This document shows, in pieces, positions 35,034 through 43,840 of a stretch of 64,000 bases of DNA (positions are counted from its first letter, which is position 1; every line of letters starts with the position of its first letter). Below the pieces are notes generated by a model, which was given only the letters and a program-made list of their open reading frames with translations, was not told the origin of the DNA and ran no database searches. The position numbers and the translations under genes were made by a program. Origin of the DNA: Spongorhabdus nitratireducens (lineage in GTDB: Bacteria; Pseudomonadota; Gammaproteobacteria; Pseudomonadales; Endozoicomonadaceae); NCBI GenBank assembly GCA_947387575.1, contig CANDOC010000008.1, forward strand, positions 1 to 64,000, read 5' to 3'.

Positions 35034-35449
35034 AACATTAGCTGAGCCATCTCATCACCCTGTCGCTGCTCTCTTCTGAGGGCAGCGACCTGTAGTAAAT
35101 GAAGTCTTTTTTCTACCAGCCCATCTGACTGTTTGGCCTCACGCTGACAGCGAATCATCTGTTGCTGCTTGGCCTGATGATTATGCTCATGATGCTGAAC
35201 TTGCTGCTGCTGCCAGTGGATTACCTGATCCATCTGACTGGCAAACATGTTAGCTGTTTGCAGGGACAAGCCATTAACCAGAGTGCCGGTTCTCGGCGTA
35301 CAACTCGCGCGAAACTGCTGCAGTTGCTCCATTCGCTGCTGCTCTTCGGTAAGTTGCCGGGCAGCCTGCCCTTCTTCTACACGGGCATCATCGAATCGAT
35401 CCTGACGGGTTTTCTGCCATAGTCTCAGTGCTGCAAGCTGCCTGCTCAT
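34988..35449 (-). CDS. fliJ: Flagellar export protein FliJ
   Basis: Coiled-coil stalk of the export ATPase, 153 aa, the expected size. Heptad-rich, Gln-rich sequence through most of its length (EEGQAARQLTEEQQRMEQLQQF; IHWQQQQVQHHEHNHQAKQQQ). It is the last gene after fliI, 94 nt downstream, with RBS AGGAG before ATG 35449. Assigned mainly from position and coiled-coil character. Its 3' end runs 46 nt into the flgN gene on the other strand. Confidence 0.82.
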   Translation of the reverse strand: MSRQLAALRLWQKTRQDRFDDARVEEGQAARQLTEEQQRMEQLQQFRASCTPRTGTLVNGLSLQTANMFASQMDQVIHWQQQQVQHHEHNHQAKQQQMIRCQREAKQSDGLVEKRLHLLQVAALRREQRQGDEMAQLMFQARARDSEELSDMS

Positions 35450-35543
35450 GCGGTACTCCTAAAGCTCTATTGATAGAGCCAAACATCCATTGCTCCGCGG
35501 AGTTTAGGCAGCCAGTTACTACACCATTATGATCCAGAACAGG

Positions 35544-36878
35544 TTATGACCAGATTGCTCTCAACTGATCATAACTTTGCTGCCACTCCGAGCGTTCATG
35601 CATGCCCTGTTGCAACAACTGTTCCATTGCTGGTTTCATTCGTATGGCTTCATCAAGTGTCGGGTCACTACCCTTGCGGTAAGCTCCCAGTGCCAGCAGA
35701 TCGCGATTGCTCTGGTATAGCGCCCAACTACGTCGGAACCGCTGCGCCATCGACAAATGATTGGAGTCCACCACCTGAGGCATAACCCGGCTGATGGAAG
35801 CTTCAATATCAATCGCAGGATAATGACCGGATTCAGCCAGAGAACGATTCAAAACAAAGTGACCATCAAGAATCGCACGTGAAGCGTCTGCTATCGGATC
35901 CTGCTGATCATCACCTTCAGACAATACTGTATAGAAAGCGGTTATCGACCCGGAGCCTGAGCTGCCATTACCAGCACGCTCTACCAACTGAGGAATCAAA
36001 CTAAAGACAGAGGGTGGATACCCTTTGGTGGCAGGAGGCTCACCGACAGAAAGAGCAATTTCCCGCTGAGCCTGGGCATAGCGAGTCAGGGAATCCATCA
36101 ATAACAGGACATTTTCACCCCGGTCACGAAAGTATTCGGCAATACGGTGACACAGCATGGATGCACGCAGTCGCATAACAGGAGATTCATCAGCCGGGGC
36201 AGCAATGACAACTGAACGCTGCATACCTTCTTCACCCAGAGAGTGATCAATAAATTCCCGGACTTCTCGACCACGCTCACCAACCAACCCTACAACTACA
36301 ACTGTTGCACTGGTGTAACGAGTCATCATTCCAAGCAAGACACTCTTACCCACACCACTACCGGCAAACAGCCCCAATCGCTGTCCTTTACCCACACTCA
36401 ACAATGAATTGATGGCCCGAATACCGGTATCCAGAGACTCTACAACCGGCTGCCGGTTCATGGGGTTGATCGTTTCGCCATGGAGGGAAATACGTTCACT
36501 GCAATTTAATACACCCTTGCCATCAAGGGGTTTGCCAGCACCGTCAATAACCCGTCCCAGCAGGCCGTCACCGACAGAAATCAGGCAGTCTTCCGCCAGC
36601 GGAATAACCCGGTCACCAGGAGCCAATCCTGTAGCCCGCTCCAGCGGCATCAGAAAAACCTTGCCACGGTCGAAGCCGACAACCTCTGCTTCCAGCTGTT
36701 GCCTGCCCCGGGTTTCAATCAAACAACGCTGACCTGTTTGCAACTTACAACCGGTTGCTTCCAGCTTGAGACCAACCACTCGCTGCAAGCGACCACTGGC
36801 AAAAGCTTTGGGCTGGCGCCTGATGGTTTGCAGGGCATGCTGCATCCCTGCAGTAAAAACACTGCCCTGCGGTTTCAT
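35544..36878 (-). CDS. fliI: Flagellum-specific export ATPase FliI
   Basis: F1-beta-like ATPase energising flagellar export, 444 aa. Walker [18 protein letters not shown] (~168-184), [13 protein letters not shown] after the GERG motif, Walker [22 protein letters not shown], then [35 protein letters not shown] and the [28 protein letters not shown] signature. Its ATG overlaps the stop of the upstream ParM-like gene as TAATG, so the two are probably translated together. Confidence 0.96.
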   Translation of the reverse strand: MKPQGSVFTAGMQHALQTIRRQPKAFASGRLQRVVGLKLEATGCKLQTGQRCLIETRGRQQLEAEVVGFDRGKVFLMPLERATGLAPGDRVIPLAEDCLISVGDGLLGRVIDGAGKPLDGKGVLNCSERISLHGETINPMNRQPVVESLDTGIRAINSLLSVGKGQRLGLFAGSGVGKSVLLGMMTRYTSATVVVVGLVGERGREVREFIDHSLGEEGMQRSVVIAAPADESPVMRLRASMLCHRIAEYFRDRGENVLLLMDSLTRYAQAQREIALSVGEPPATKGYPPSVFSLIPQLVERAGNGSSGSGSITAFYTVLSEGDDQQDPIADASRAILDGHFVLNRSLAESGHYPAIDIEASISRVMPQVVDSNHLSMAQRFRRSWALYQSNRDLLALGAYRKGSDPTLDEAIRMKPAMEQLLQQGMHERSEWQQSYDQLRAIWS

Positions 36879-37864
36879 TACATATTGCTCTTGATCGTTT
36901 CGAGCTTGTAGATGCCACGGGAAATGGCCATATCAGGCTGTTCCGGAATCAGCGCTTCAACACCCATGGCTTCTGCCAGATCCTGTCCCATCAATGCCGC
37001 ACCGCCACCAACAATCAGTACCCGATCAAGCAGGGTCGGGGTAGAAACCATGGCTTCCAGTTCACGCAGAATGGTCTGCATGACATTGCGGGTAGCCTTT
37101 TCGATCAGGTTTTTGACTTCAATATTTTTCAGTTTGCCGGTTTTCAGCGCTTCTTCCGCCATCGCCCGAGGAATACGCTTCAGTCCAAACTCCGGAGCAG
37201 CCAGCTCTGAGAAGCGTTCAGCCACCATCAGTACGCCAGTCTGGAAACTGTCGTAGGATTCGATAGTACCGTTCGGAGTCACGACTGATACGTCGGTTGT
37301 CGTACCACCGATATCAACCACCAGAATCTTCATGGCATCTTCAAATCCCGGCTTCAGCTCACCGGAATCATCACGGATGGTATCGAACAGTGCCGGAATA
37401 CCTTCCGGGTAAACCTTGCAATCGATGATCTCTGCCAGAGAGTGACCCGCGGCAGATTTGATGCCACCCAGAACATTGCGCTTTTTACTGGAAATCAGTT
37501 TCTGGTTAATCGGAGAGCCTTTAACCCGGGAAAAGAACTGACTCATCGGCAGAGTGACAGCGACCCGCACAGAATGGCCACCAAAACCACTCTGTCTCAG
37601 TGTCTCATGAACCAGCGCCCGATTTGCTTCAGAAATTTGGTAGGAGGGGATATTGGTGCGAATGATGTCATCGAAGTCACCATTGACCGTATATTCACCA
37701 CCCTCTTCGGTGAAGTAGGCAGACTCGGCATAACCGTTAATGTCGACCTTGGCCTGCTCAGCGATTCGGGAAGGAACCACTCTGGTCACTATATTGCCTT
37801 CAGCCGACTTGAACGTTGCCTTGGACTGGGCAGAGCCCTCATCAATTACGACCAGCGTGGCCAT
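36878..37864 (-). CDS. ParM/StbA-family actin-like ATPase embedded in flagellar operon
   Basis: 328 aa, an actin-fold ATPase of the plasmid-segregation ParM/StbA group. Motif order follows ParM: phosphate-1 [14 protein letters not shown] (5-18), the segment [20 protein letters not shown], a conserved [13 protein letters not shown] (101-113), [13 protein letters not shown] (149-161), phosphate-2 [12 protein letters not shown] (182-193), and the adenosine motif [12 protein letters not shown] (281-292). All nucleotide-binding motifs look intact, so it likely binds ATP and polymerises. ParM normally moves plasmids with ParR and a parC site, but no parR is nearby. Here it lies between fliH and fliI with a strong AAGGAG site, and its TAA overlaps the fliI ATG. 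A role in flagellar placement, number or export is inference. Confidence 0.9.
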   Translation of the reverse strand: MATLVVIDEGSAQSKATFKSAEGNIVTRVVPSRIAEQAKVDINGYAESAYFTEEGGEYTVNGDFDDIIRTNIPSYQISEANRALVHETLRQSGFGGHSVRVAVTLPMSQFFSRVKGSPINQKLISSKKRNVLGGIKSAAGHSLAEIIDCKVYPEGIPALFDTIRDDSGELKPGFEDAMKILVVDIGGTTTDVSVVTPNGTIESYDSFQTGVLMVAERFSELAAPEFGLKRIPRAMAEEALKTGKLKNIEVKNLIEKATRNVMQTILRELEAMVSTPTLLDRVLIVGGGAALMGQDLAEAMGVEALIPEQPDMAISRGIYKLETIKSNM

Positions 37865-37888
37865 TCAATACTCCTTGAACAATACTTT

Positions 37889-37939
37889 TTATGCGGAAAC
37901 TAGAGCTATGCAGAAACAAGTGTTATGGAGAAACAAAAG
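37889..37939 (-). repeat. Three tandem 17-bp repeats upstream of the ParM-like gene
   Basis: Plus-strand copies TTATGCGGAAACTAGAG (37889-37905), CTATGCAGAAACAAGTG (37906-37922) and TTATGGAGAAACAAAAG (37923-37939) follow each other without gap. Each pair is 13/17 identical, with an invariant core TATG..GAAAC. They lie in the 119-nt gap between fliH and the ParM-like gene, 25 nt from its start. Their position is reminiscent of parC-type iterons or operator repeats upstream of plasmid parM genes. Confidence 0.75.
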
Positions 37940-37983
37940 TTATCGACGTATTTGCTATTTCCACATTTAATAATCTTTGCAGG

Positions 37984-39285
37984 CTATTGCCCCAGCGAAC
38001 CCCAGGCACCGAGACTTGCCGAAGCACCGGAAGATTTTGTCTCATCCGGTGAAGCATCAGCACTCTGGTCAGAGCTGTTGGTTTCTGCTGGCGTTGCCGT
38101 CTGCTGATTACCGGAAGCAGGCGACACTCCATTACTTTCCGGAATTTGATTTCCCTGTTTTTCAGGCAAAGAGGAATGATCAGGATTCTGTGCAGGCTCG
38201 ACTTTTTGTTCAGGCTCAGCTTTTTGTTCAGGTTCTGGCAGAGCAGGAGGTTCAAAGTCTGACGGGTAATCAGCCAGGAAGTTATCCACCGGGTCTTCCT
38301 GCTGCTCATCATTTTCAGCCATAAAACTGGCCCTTACTGCAGCAAGCGCACTTTCCAGACGGCGCTCCTGAGTAGAGTCAACAATGACATCGTCAGAGTA
38401 AATACGGCACCCGCCTTTGGTAATGGATGGATCAGGAACCAACTCCCAGTTTGCCTGTTCTTTCTGCTCCAGGCTTTTAACTTCAGCATGGTCACCGGGA
38501 TTCAATTCAATCCGGATCTTGCCGGCGGTATCGACCATCTGCTCCAGACCTGCCAGTACTGCACGGCTGATAGCACCTCGGGCCTGTACACGCTCAACCA
38601 GCACCACCTGACGCACAATACTCTCGATCAGCTGAACCATGGATTCCATCTGGGATGGAAGCAGTGCGGAGGCCCACGGTTCGGCATGCTCCAGTACAGA
38701 CTCCAGAATTTGCTGCTGCCCCTGCAGCTGCTTTACACCTTCCTGAAACCCTGTTTCATAACCTTCTTTGCGACCCGCATCCAGACCTTCCTGATGTCCC
38801 TGCTGCAATCCCTGCTCTACAGCTTCCTGCTGTATCTGCTGCTGCGCTGCCTGCAAGCCAGCCTGATAGCCACTATCGTACGCTTGCTGCTGTATAACCT
38901 CAGGAGCCTGCTCTTCATTCGAAAGGCCATCACCCGATAACACAGCATCAAGCCCGGCCATATCATCCAGGCCATCCAGATCGCCCAGATCCAGATCATC
39001 CAGCCCCAGGCTATCCTGCTCATCCAGAGCTACCTGATTAGTCTCACCGGCGAATAAATCTGCCTCATTGAAGTCTGCGTCTGCATCATTTTCCAGCAAA
39101 CTTCTATCAGCAACAGGTTCAGAGAGAGACTTTACCGGAAGACGCTCTTGGGACGGGCGCCACCAGGCCTGACCCTGACCTGTTTTGTCCCGTGGCACAC
39201 TCGGAAAAGCAAAAGGCCTTGCATCTGTCTCGAGTAACGATTTGGATGACTGCCGGGATAACAAGGCGGCTTTTGGCTTTGACAT
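37984..39285 (-). CDS. fliH: Flagellar export ATPase regulator FliH, enlarged
   Basis: Negative regulator and stator of FliI, linking it to FlhA/FliN. At 433 aa it is far longer than the usual ~230-280. The N-terminus has a Trp-containing AWWRPSQE motif about residue 40 (FliH N-termini use Trp to dock), then a Leu/Asp-rich LDDLDLGDLDGLDDMAGLD stretch. A GxxxG helix (GYQAGLQAAQQQ to GYETGFQEGV, ~135-180) is typical FliH. The C-terminal domain (ILNPGD-like RIELNPGDHAEVKSLEQ, GGCRIYSDDVIVDSTQERRLESALAAV) ends near 315. A Pro/Glu/Ser-rich, disordered tail of about 110 residues with EPEQKAEPEQKVEP repeats follows. Confidence 0.85.
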   Translation of the reverse strand: MSKPKAALLSRQSSKSLLETDARPFAFPSVPRDKTGQGQAWWRPSQERLPVKSLSEPVADRSLLENDADADFNEADLFAGETNQVALDEQDSLGLDDLDLGDLDGLDDMAGLDAVLSGDGLSNEEQAPEVIQQQAYDSGYQAGLQAAQQQIQQEAVEQGLQQGHQEGLDAGRKEGYETGFQEGVKQLQGQQQILESVLEHAEPWASALLPSQMESMVQLIESIVRQVVLVERVQARGAISRAVLAGLEQMVDTAGKIRIELNPGDHAEVKSLEQKEQANWELVPDPSITKGGCRIYSDDVIVDSTQERRLESALAAVRASFMAENDEQQEDPVDNFLADYPSDFEPPALPEPEQKAEPEQKVEPAQNPDHSSLPEKQGNQIPESNGVSPASGNQQTATPAETNSSDQSADASPDETKSSGASASLGAWGSLGQ

Positions 39286-39292
39286 ACAGATA

Positions 39293-40321
39293 TCAGCTCA
39301 CTGTCGCTTCATTACCCAGAGACAGCTCAATCAGCTCTTCTTCTTCCAGGTTACGGGCAACAGCAATCATTTCATCTCTGGCCTTGCGTACCTGACTGAT
39401 ACGAACGGTACCCAGCGACTGCATTTCATCACGCAGGAAACTGGCAGCACGACGACTCATACATTCGAATACAGCCTCTAGACGCATAGTCGGCAGACCC
39501 TTGAGTGCCATAGCCAGAACATCGGTTTCCATGCTTTCGATAATAACCCGCAGATGTTGAGGGTTAAGCTGCAACAGATGGTCAATATTCAGACGCTGAG
39601 ACACGATGCTCTCAGCCAGATCAGAGTCAAACTCTTCAATACGCTGCAACAGACTGCTGCTGACTTCAGCATCCAGATAGTTGAGCATTTCAGCCATACG
39701 ACCAATGCCGTTAACGCTCTGACCACCGGCAACACCCATATCATGCCGGTCAAGCAACTCGCTGATGGTGTCCAGTGATGCAGCAGGGATTTCCTTTAAC
39801 TGGGACAATTTCAGTGCCACTTCTTTCTGACGGGAAGGTGCCAGCATTTTGATCACAATGGCACTGAACTCAGGTTCCATGGATGCCAGCACCACAGCTT
39901 GTAGCTGAGGATTTTCATCCCGGATCATACTGGCAACAGACTCGGGCTCAAGCCACATCAGGCGTTCCTGTACCGGAGATGAACGTCCGGAAAGCACTCC
40001 ACGGGCACGTTCGTCACCCAGCGCCTGATGCAGAATATCAGCAACAAAACTGTCCGGCATCAACACCGGAGACTCTTCAAGGCTGGTCATCAGGCGTTTC
40101 AGGACATGACGCAACATACCGCGATTCACGGTTTTGCTGGTATTCATGTTGTTGGTCAGCGGAACAATCTTGCCGGTCGGCAGATGACTGATCACTCTTG
40201 AAGCAGCATCTTCACCCAGCGCGATCAGAACCGCTGCGGCCTGCTCCAGACCGGTACCGTAGGAAGCATTATTTTCTGCAGACCCGGCACTATTTCCAGC
40301 TTCTTTCTGGGGCATACTCAT
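39293..40321 (-). CDS. fliG: Flagellar motor switch protein FliG
   Basis: C-ring protein carrying the torque-generating domain, 342 aa. Starts AGNSAGSAENNASYGTGLEQ then AAAVLIALGEDAASRVISHL; middle domain with VRQVLEK-like VASMIRDENPQLQAVVLASMEP; FNFEDL-like EFDSDLAESIVSQRLNIDHLL; C-terminal torque helix GLPTMRLEAVFECMSRRAASFLRDEMQSLGTVRISQVRKARDEMIAVARNLEEEELIEL, with the charged residues of the motor interface. The start overlaps the fliF stop by 4 nt (ATGA). Confidence 0.95.
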   Translation of the reverse strand: MSMPQKEAGNSAGSAENNASYGTGLEQAAAVLIALGEDAASRVISHLPTGKIVPLTNNMNTSKTVNRGMLRHVLKRLMTSLEESPVLMPDSFVADILHQALGDERARGVLSGRSSPVQERLMWLEPESVASMIRDENPQLQAVVLASMEPEFSAIVIKMLAPSRQKEVALKLSQLKEIPAASLDTISELLDRHDMGVAGGQSVNGIGRMAEMLNYLDAEVSSSLLQRIEEFDSDLAESIVSQRLNIDHLLQLNPQHLRVIIESMETDVLAMALKGLPTMRLEAVFECMSRRAASFLRDEMQSLGTVRISQVRKARDEMIAVARNLEEEELIELSLGNEATVS

Positions 40322-41970
40322 CGGTTATCACCCTCAATCCACTGCTGCAGGATATGAGCAACCTGATCCGGATTTTCTCTGGCCAGACGACGTACGTCAT
40401 CCAGCACACGATCGGTCAGGTTAGGCTCCTGCAACTGATCTTCCTTGGCAAATGGATCCTCGCCCGGAATAGCAACCGGGTCGGGCATATTGCGTTTCTT
40501 GCGACGACGGGAAAGCATCCAGATTATGGCAATCAACAGCAGTACCGGCACCCCTGCTGCAGCAGCAAGATAAGGCGTTGGCAGAGCCAGAACCTTGGCC
40601 ATCATACTACCTTCAGGTGCTACCTCAGCTGCGACCACATCAGCGATTGTTTCTTCGGCAGAATCTGCTGTTTGTCTGACCACAAATGGCAGACTGCCAA
40701 TATTGACCTGATCACCACGATCCTGCTTAAGCCCCACGGCACTGCCGATGAGACGGCTCATCTCATTGCGGACATTCTCATCCCAGCCCTGCAGCGGATC
40801 TGTTGCTGCCAGACTGTTTAGCACAACCGCTACAGAAACCTGCTTGATTTGAGGCCCCCGCTGCTGAATACGACTGACAGTCCGTCCTACCTCATAATTT
40901 CTGACAGTACTGCTGCTATTCTGCTCGCTGCCTTTACCCTGTGAAGCCGTTGCACGACGATTGCTTTCAACACCGGGAACACCCTGAGCCGGCTCACTGG
41001 AACTTGAATCAGACGACACACTCTCACTGCGAATAACAGTAGTGCCGGGGTTATAACCTTCAGCGGTGCTTTCGGACACACTGAAATCAACATCAACATT
41101 CACCTGCACCCTCAGGTTCTCACTGCCGACAATCGCTTCCAGCAGGCTGTTAATGTTGTTGATATAACGGGTTTCCAGCTGCTTGACATAAGTTGTCTGC
41201 CACTGGGTCATATCCATGGTGTCACTGAGACCGGAACTCAGCAGGTTGCCGCTCTGGTCCAGCACCGAAATATCTTCTTCTTTCAGGCCCGGCACACTGC
41301 CTGCAATCAGTCGGGCTATTGCCCGGACCTGTCGAGCATCCAGCCGAGTACCCGGGTAAAGATCGATATAAACGGAAGCAGAAGGGGACTGGCGTTCACG
41401 CAGGAAGGCTGTGCGCTCGGGAATGGCAAGATGGACCCGTGCGTTACGCACCGGACGCAGGCTGATGATAGTACGGCTCAGTTCACCTTCAAGCCCTTGT
41501 AAGTAACGGGCTCGTTCAACAAACTGACTGCGACCGAAGCTGCCTTCGGTTTCGAGTATATCCATACCCGGTGGCTGTTCCGGAACCTGACCGGCAACCG
41601 CCAGCTGCATCCGGGCAGCACTCAGACGCTCTGAAGGTACCATCACCTGACCGCTCTCGGGATGAATCCGGTAAGCAATCTGGTTTCCTTCCAGCACTTC
41701 TATCACAGCCGCCGTATTATACAGCTCCTGCCTGCCATAAAGGGCCTGCCATGCCCCCTGATCACGCCAGAGCCAGGTAACAACAACGGCAGTGAAGACC
41801 AGTCCGGCAAGGACGGTATAAACGACGGACCATGGAATATTTCTGGCTGCTACAAAAGAGCCAAATGAACTTTTTTCCAGACTTTCCCGGGTTTTTGAAA
41901 GCAGGGACAAGGGTTTACCCACCCCAGAGTTTCCGGGAGCCTCTCCGGCAGGTACTGCTGACGAAGACAT
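40318..41970 (-). CDS. fliF: Flagellar MS-ring protein FliF
   Basis: Inner-membrane MS-ring subunit, 550 aa. Two membrane helices: VVYTVLAGLVFTAVVVTWLW (~50-69) and PYLAAAAGVPVLLLIAIIWML (~480-500). The periplasmic YscJ-like region contains GNQIAYRIHPESGQVMVPSERLSAARMQLAVAGQVP, then GFEILD-like MDILETEGSFGRSQFVERARYLQGLEGELSRTI, a signature. The C-terminal segment (DDVRRLARENPDQVAHILQQWIEG) is the FliG-binding tail. It follows fliE by 6 nt. Confidence 0.96.
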   Translation of the reverse strand: MSSSAVPAGEAPGNSGVGKPLSLLSKTRESLEKSSFGSFVAARNIPWSVVYTVLAGLVFTAVVVTWLWRDQGAWQALYGRQELYNTAAVIEVLEGNQIAYRIHPESGQVMVPSERLSAARMQLAVAGQVPEQPPGMDILETEGSFGRSQFVERARYLQGLEGELSRTIISLRPVRNARVHLAIPERTAFLRERQSPSASVYIDLYPGTRLDARQVRAIARLIAGSVPGLKEEDISVLDQSGNLLSSGLSDTMDMTQWQTTYVKQLETRYINNINSLLEAIVGSENLRVQVNVDVDFSVSESTAEGYNPGTTVIRSESVSSDSSSSEPAQGVPGVESNRRATASQGKGSEQNSSSTVRNYEVGRTVSRIQQRGPQIKQVSVAVVLNSLAATDPLQGWDENVRNEMSRLIGSAVGLKQDRGDQVNIGSLPFVVRQTADSAEETIADVVAAEVAPEGSMMAKVLALPTPYLAAAAGVPVLLLIAIIWMLSRRRKKRNMPDPVAIPGEDPFAKEDQLQEPNLTDRVLDDVRRLARENPDQVAHILQQWIEGDNR

Positions 41971-41976
41971 GAACTA

Positions 41977-42312
41977 TCAAACCGGCATGTTGTAAACAGT
42001 TTCATAGGCAGAAACCACCCGGTTTCGTACCTGCACCAGTCCCTGGAAAGCGATACTGGCTTTTTGTCCTGAAACCATGGTTTCAATCAGGTCGATGGAC
42101 TCACCTGTTTCGTAGGCTGTTTGTTTGGTAGTGGCATCCTGCTGCAACTCATTTACTTTTTCGACAGCACTGCGCAACACATCACCAAAGGATGTTGACT
42201 GACCACCCTGAGCCTGAAGCTCATCTTCACGCCCGGCAATTTTCGGCATGGCAGATGACAGCGAACTACCAGACAGTATCTGCGTATTCAAACCGAACTG
42301 ATCAATCATCAA
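41977..42312 (-). CDS. fliE: Flagellar MS-ring/rod adapter FliE
   Basis: Small adapter between MS ring and rod, 111 aa. SFGDVLRSAVEKVNELQQDATTKQTAYETGESIDLIETMVSGQKASIAFQGLVQVRNRVVSAYETVYNMPV is the FliE signature; the first 45 residues are variable. First gene of fliEFGH-parM-like-fliIJ. Start is 42312, or the next ATG (42309). A terminator-like hairpin lies just upstream between it and flrC. Confidence 0.92.
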   Translation of the reverse strand: MMIDQFGLNTQILSGSSLSSAMPKIAGREDELQAQGGQSTSFGDVLRSAVEKVNELQQDATTKQTAYETGESIDLIETMVSGQKASIAFQGLVQVRNRVVSAYETVYNMPV

Positions 42313-42338
42313 GAAAATCCCAACTTCTCTATCATGAA

Positions 42339-42373
42339 AAAACTTTCATCGCGGGGAGGAGGATGAAAGTTTT
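42339..42373 (-). terminator. Hairpin between flrC and fliE
   Basis: AAAACTTTCATC (42339-42350) pairs with GATGAAAGTTTT (42362-42373), a 12-bp stem with an 11-nt loop and T-run on the minus strand. It follows the flrC stop by 24 nt and precedes fliE by 27 nt, which is too little room for an ordinary promoter. Confidence 0.7.
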
Positions 42374-42396
42374 GCTCAAAGCTGTGCAGGACAGCT

Positions 42397-43839
42397 TTAT
42401 GCAGCCTGACAAGCATTATGAGCTGCCAGCGCCTCCAGAAAACTATCCGTATCCACACCGTAATCACGCATCCGCGCCAGTTTGTAGCGCAGCATACGTG
42501 GCGTAATTTCTAGTACCTGAGCTGCCCGGCCACGATGGCCGCCACACTGCCTCAGGGTTTCCAGCACCAGTCTCCACTCTGCCTTGCGGCGTTCGCCTCC
42601 CGGAAGCGCATCCAGGTCCGGCAGCGGGGGTGCATCGGCTGCCGCAGCGGCTTTTTCTGCCGGTTTTTCAACTGTGTCTGTGGTCTCAGTTGATACTTCG
42701 GGCTCAATAGCACTTTGCTTCAGCAGCAAGTCTTCAGGGCTGATTTCAGTGCCGGTACACAGCACACAGGCACGCTGCACCACATTTTCCAGCTCACGGA
42801 CATTGCCTCGCCATGGGTCTGCCTCAAGCATGGATGCTGTTTCATCACTGAAATAAAGCCCGTGTCGTCCACTACGGGAGGAATGTTTCTCAAGCAAGTA
42901 GCGTGCCAGCGGCATAATGTCTTCACGTCGCTCACGCAGTGGTGGAAGGTGCAGCGGGATCACATTCAGGCGGTAGTAAAGGTCTGCCCGGAAAGCACCC
43001 TTGCGGACCAGTGATTCCAGGTTCTGGTTGGTTGCCGCCACAATGCGAACATCAACCGTCAATGGCCGTGTACTGCCAAGCCGGTCAACCTCATTCTCCT
43101 GCAGCACACGTAACAGTTTGGCCTGCTGCTCCAGTGGCATTTCTCCTACTTCATCAAGAAACAGGGTACCGCTGTCAGCCTGCTCGAATTTACCTGCATG
43201 GCGGGTTGTTGCGCCGGTAAAAGCACCCTTTTCATGACCAAAGAGAATGGATTCCAGCATACTTTCGGGTATCGCTGCACAGTTCACCGCGACAAATGGC
43301 GCCTTCTGACGCTTGGACTCAGCATGAATATAGCGGGCAGCAACTTCCTTTCCTACACCACTTTCTCCGGTCAGCAAGACGGTGATATCACTCTTTGCCA
43401 CTCGCCGGCCAATTCTGAGCACTTCACGAATAGCAGGAGATTCCGCAATCATCCCGCCTTCCATATCCGGCCTGCGCGGCATGATTTCACTGAGTTTTTC
43501 CAGCAGATGACGAGGCGCAAAAGGCTTGGACATGTAATCCATCGCCCCTGCCTTCATGACATCAACGGCCTGCTCCGCATCGGCATAGCCGGACATAATC
43601 AGAACCGGCAACTGTGGATGTTCAGCCTTGAGTCTCCCCAGCAGCCTTACACCATCCATTCCCGGCAAATTAACATCGGCAACAACCGCATCAAAACCAC
43701 TCTGGGCTGCCTTTACCAGCGCATCTTCAGCACTGGGCACATGCATTGCTTTATAACCCGCACGGATCAGCGCTTCACGCAGAGCGTCCCCCAGCTCAAA
43801 GTCATCCTCAACAATCAGTATCCGTCCCGCGGCAGCCAT
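42397..43839 (-). CDS. flrC: Sigma-54-dependent flagellar response regulator (FlrC-like)
   Basis: Activator of middle flagellar genes, 480 aa. Receiver domain 5-120 with ILIVEDD, phosphate-accepting Asp55 in [12 protein letters not shown] and Lys105 in YMSKPF. AAA+ domain from ~130: Walker [10 protein letters not shown] (157-165), the sigma-54 contact loop [16 protein letters not shown] and [34 protein letters not shown]-terminal Fis-type helix-turn-helix [31 protein letters not shown]. The linker before it is Glu/Ala-rich (residues ~385-415). It is preceded by flrB (1 nt apart). It should act on the sigma-54 promoter upstream of flgB. Confidence 0.92.
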   Translation of the reverse strand: MAAAGRILIVEDDFELGDALREALIRAGYKAMHVPSAEDALVKAAQSGFDAVVADVNLPGMDGVRLLGRLKAEHPQLPVLIMSGYADAEQAVDVMKAGAMDYMSKPFAPRHLLEKLSEIMPRRPDMEGGMIAESPAIREVLRIGRRVAKSDITVLLTGESGVGKEVAARYIHAESKRQKAPFVAVNCAAIPESMLESILFGHEKGAFTGATTRHAGKFEQADSGTLFLDEVGEMPLEQQAKLLRVLQENEVDRLGSTRPLTVDVRIVAATNQNLESLVRKGAFRADLYYRLNVIPLHLPPLRERREDIMPLARYLLEKHSSRSGRHGLYFSDETASMLEADPWRGNVRELENVVQRACVLCTGTEISPEDLLLKQSAIEPEVSTETTDTVEKPAEKAAAAADAPPLPDLDALPGGERRKAEWRLVLETLRQCGGHRGRAAQVLEITPRMLRYKLARMRDYGVDTDSFLEALAAHNACQAA

Positions 43840-43840
43840 C

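Noticed and set aside
36878-37864. Idea that the ParM-like gene is a plasmid remnant or integrated element
   Set aside because: No plasmid, integrase or IS genes are nearby, motifs are intact, and the stop/start overlap with fliI shows a settled operon gene.
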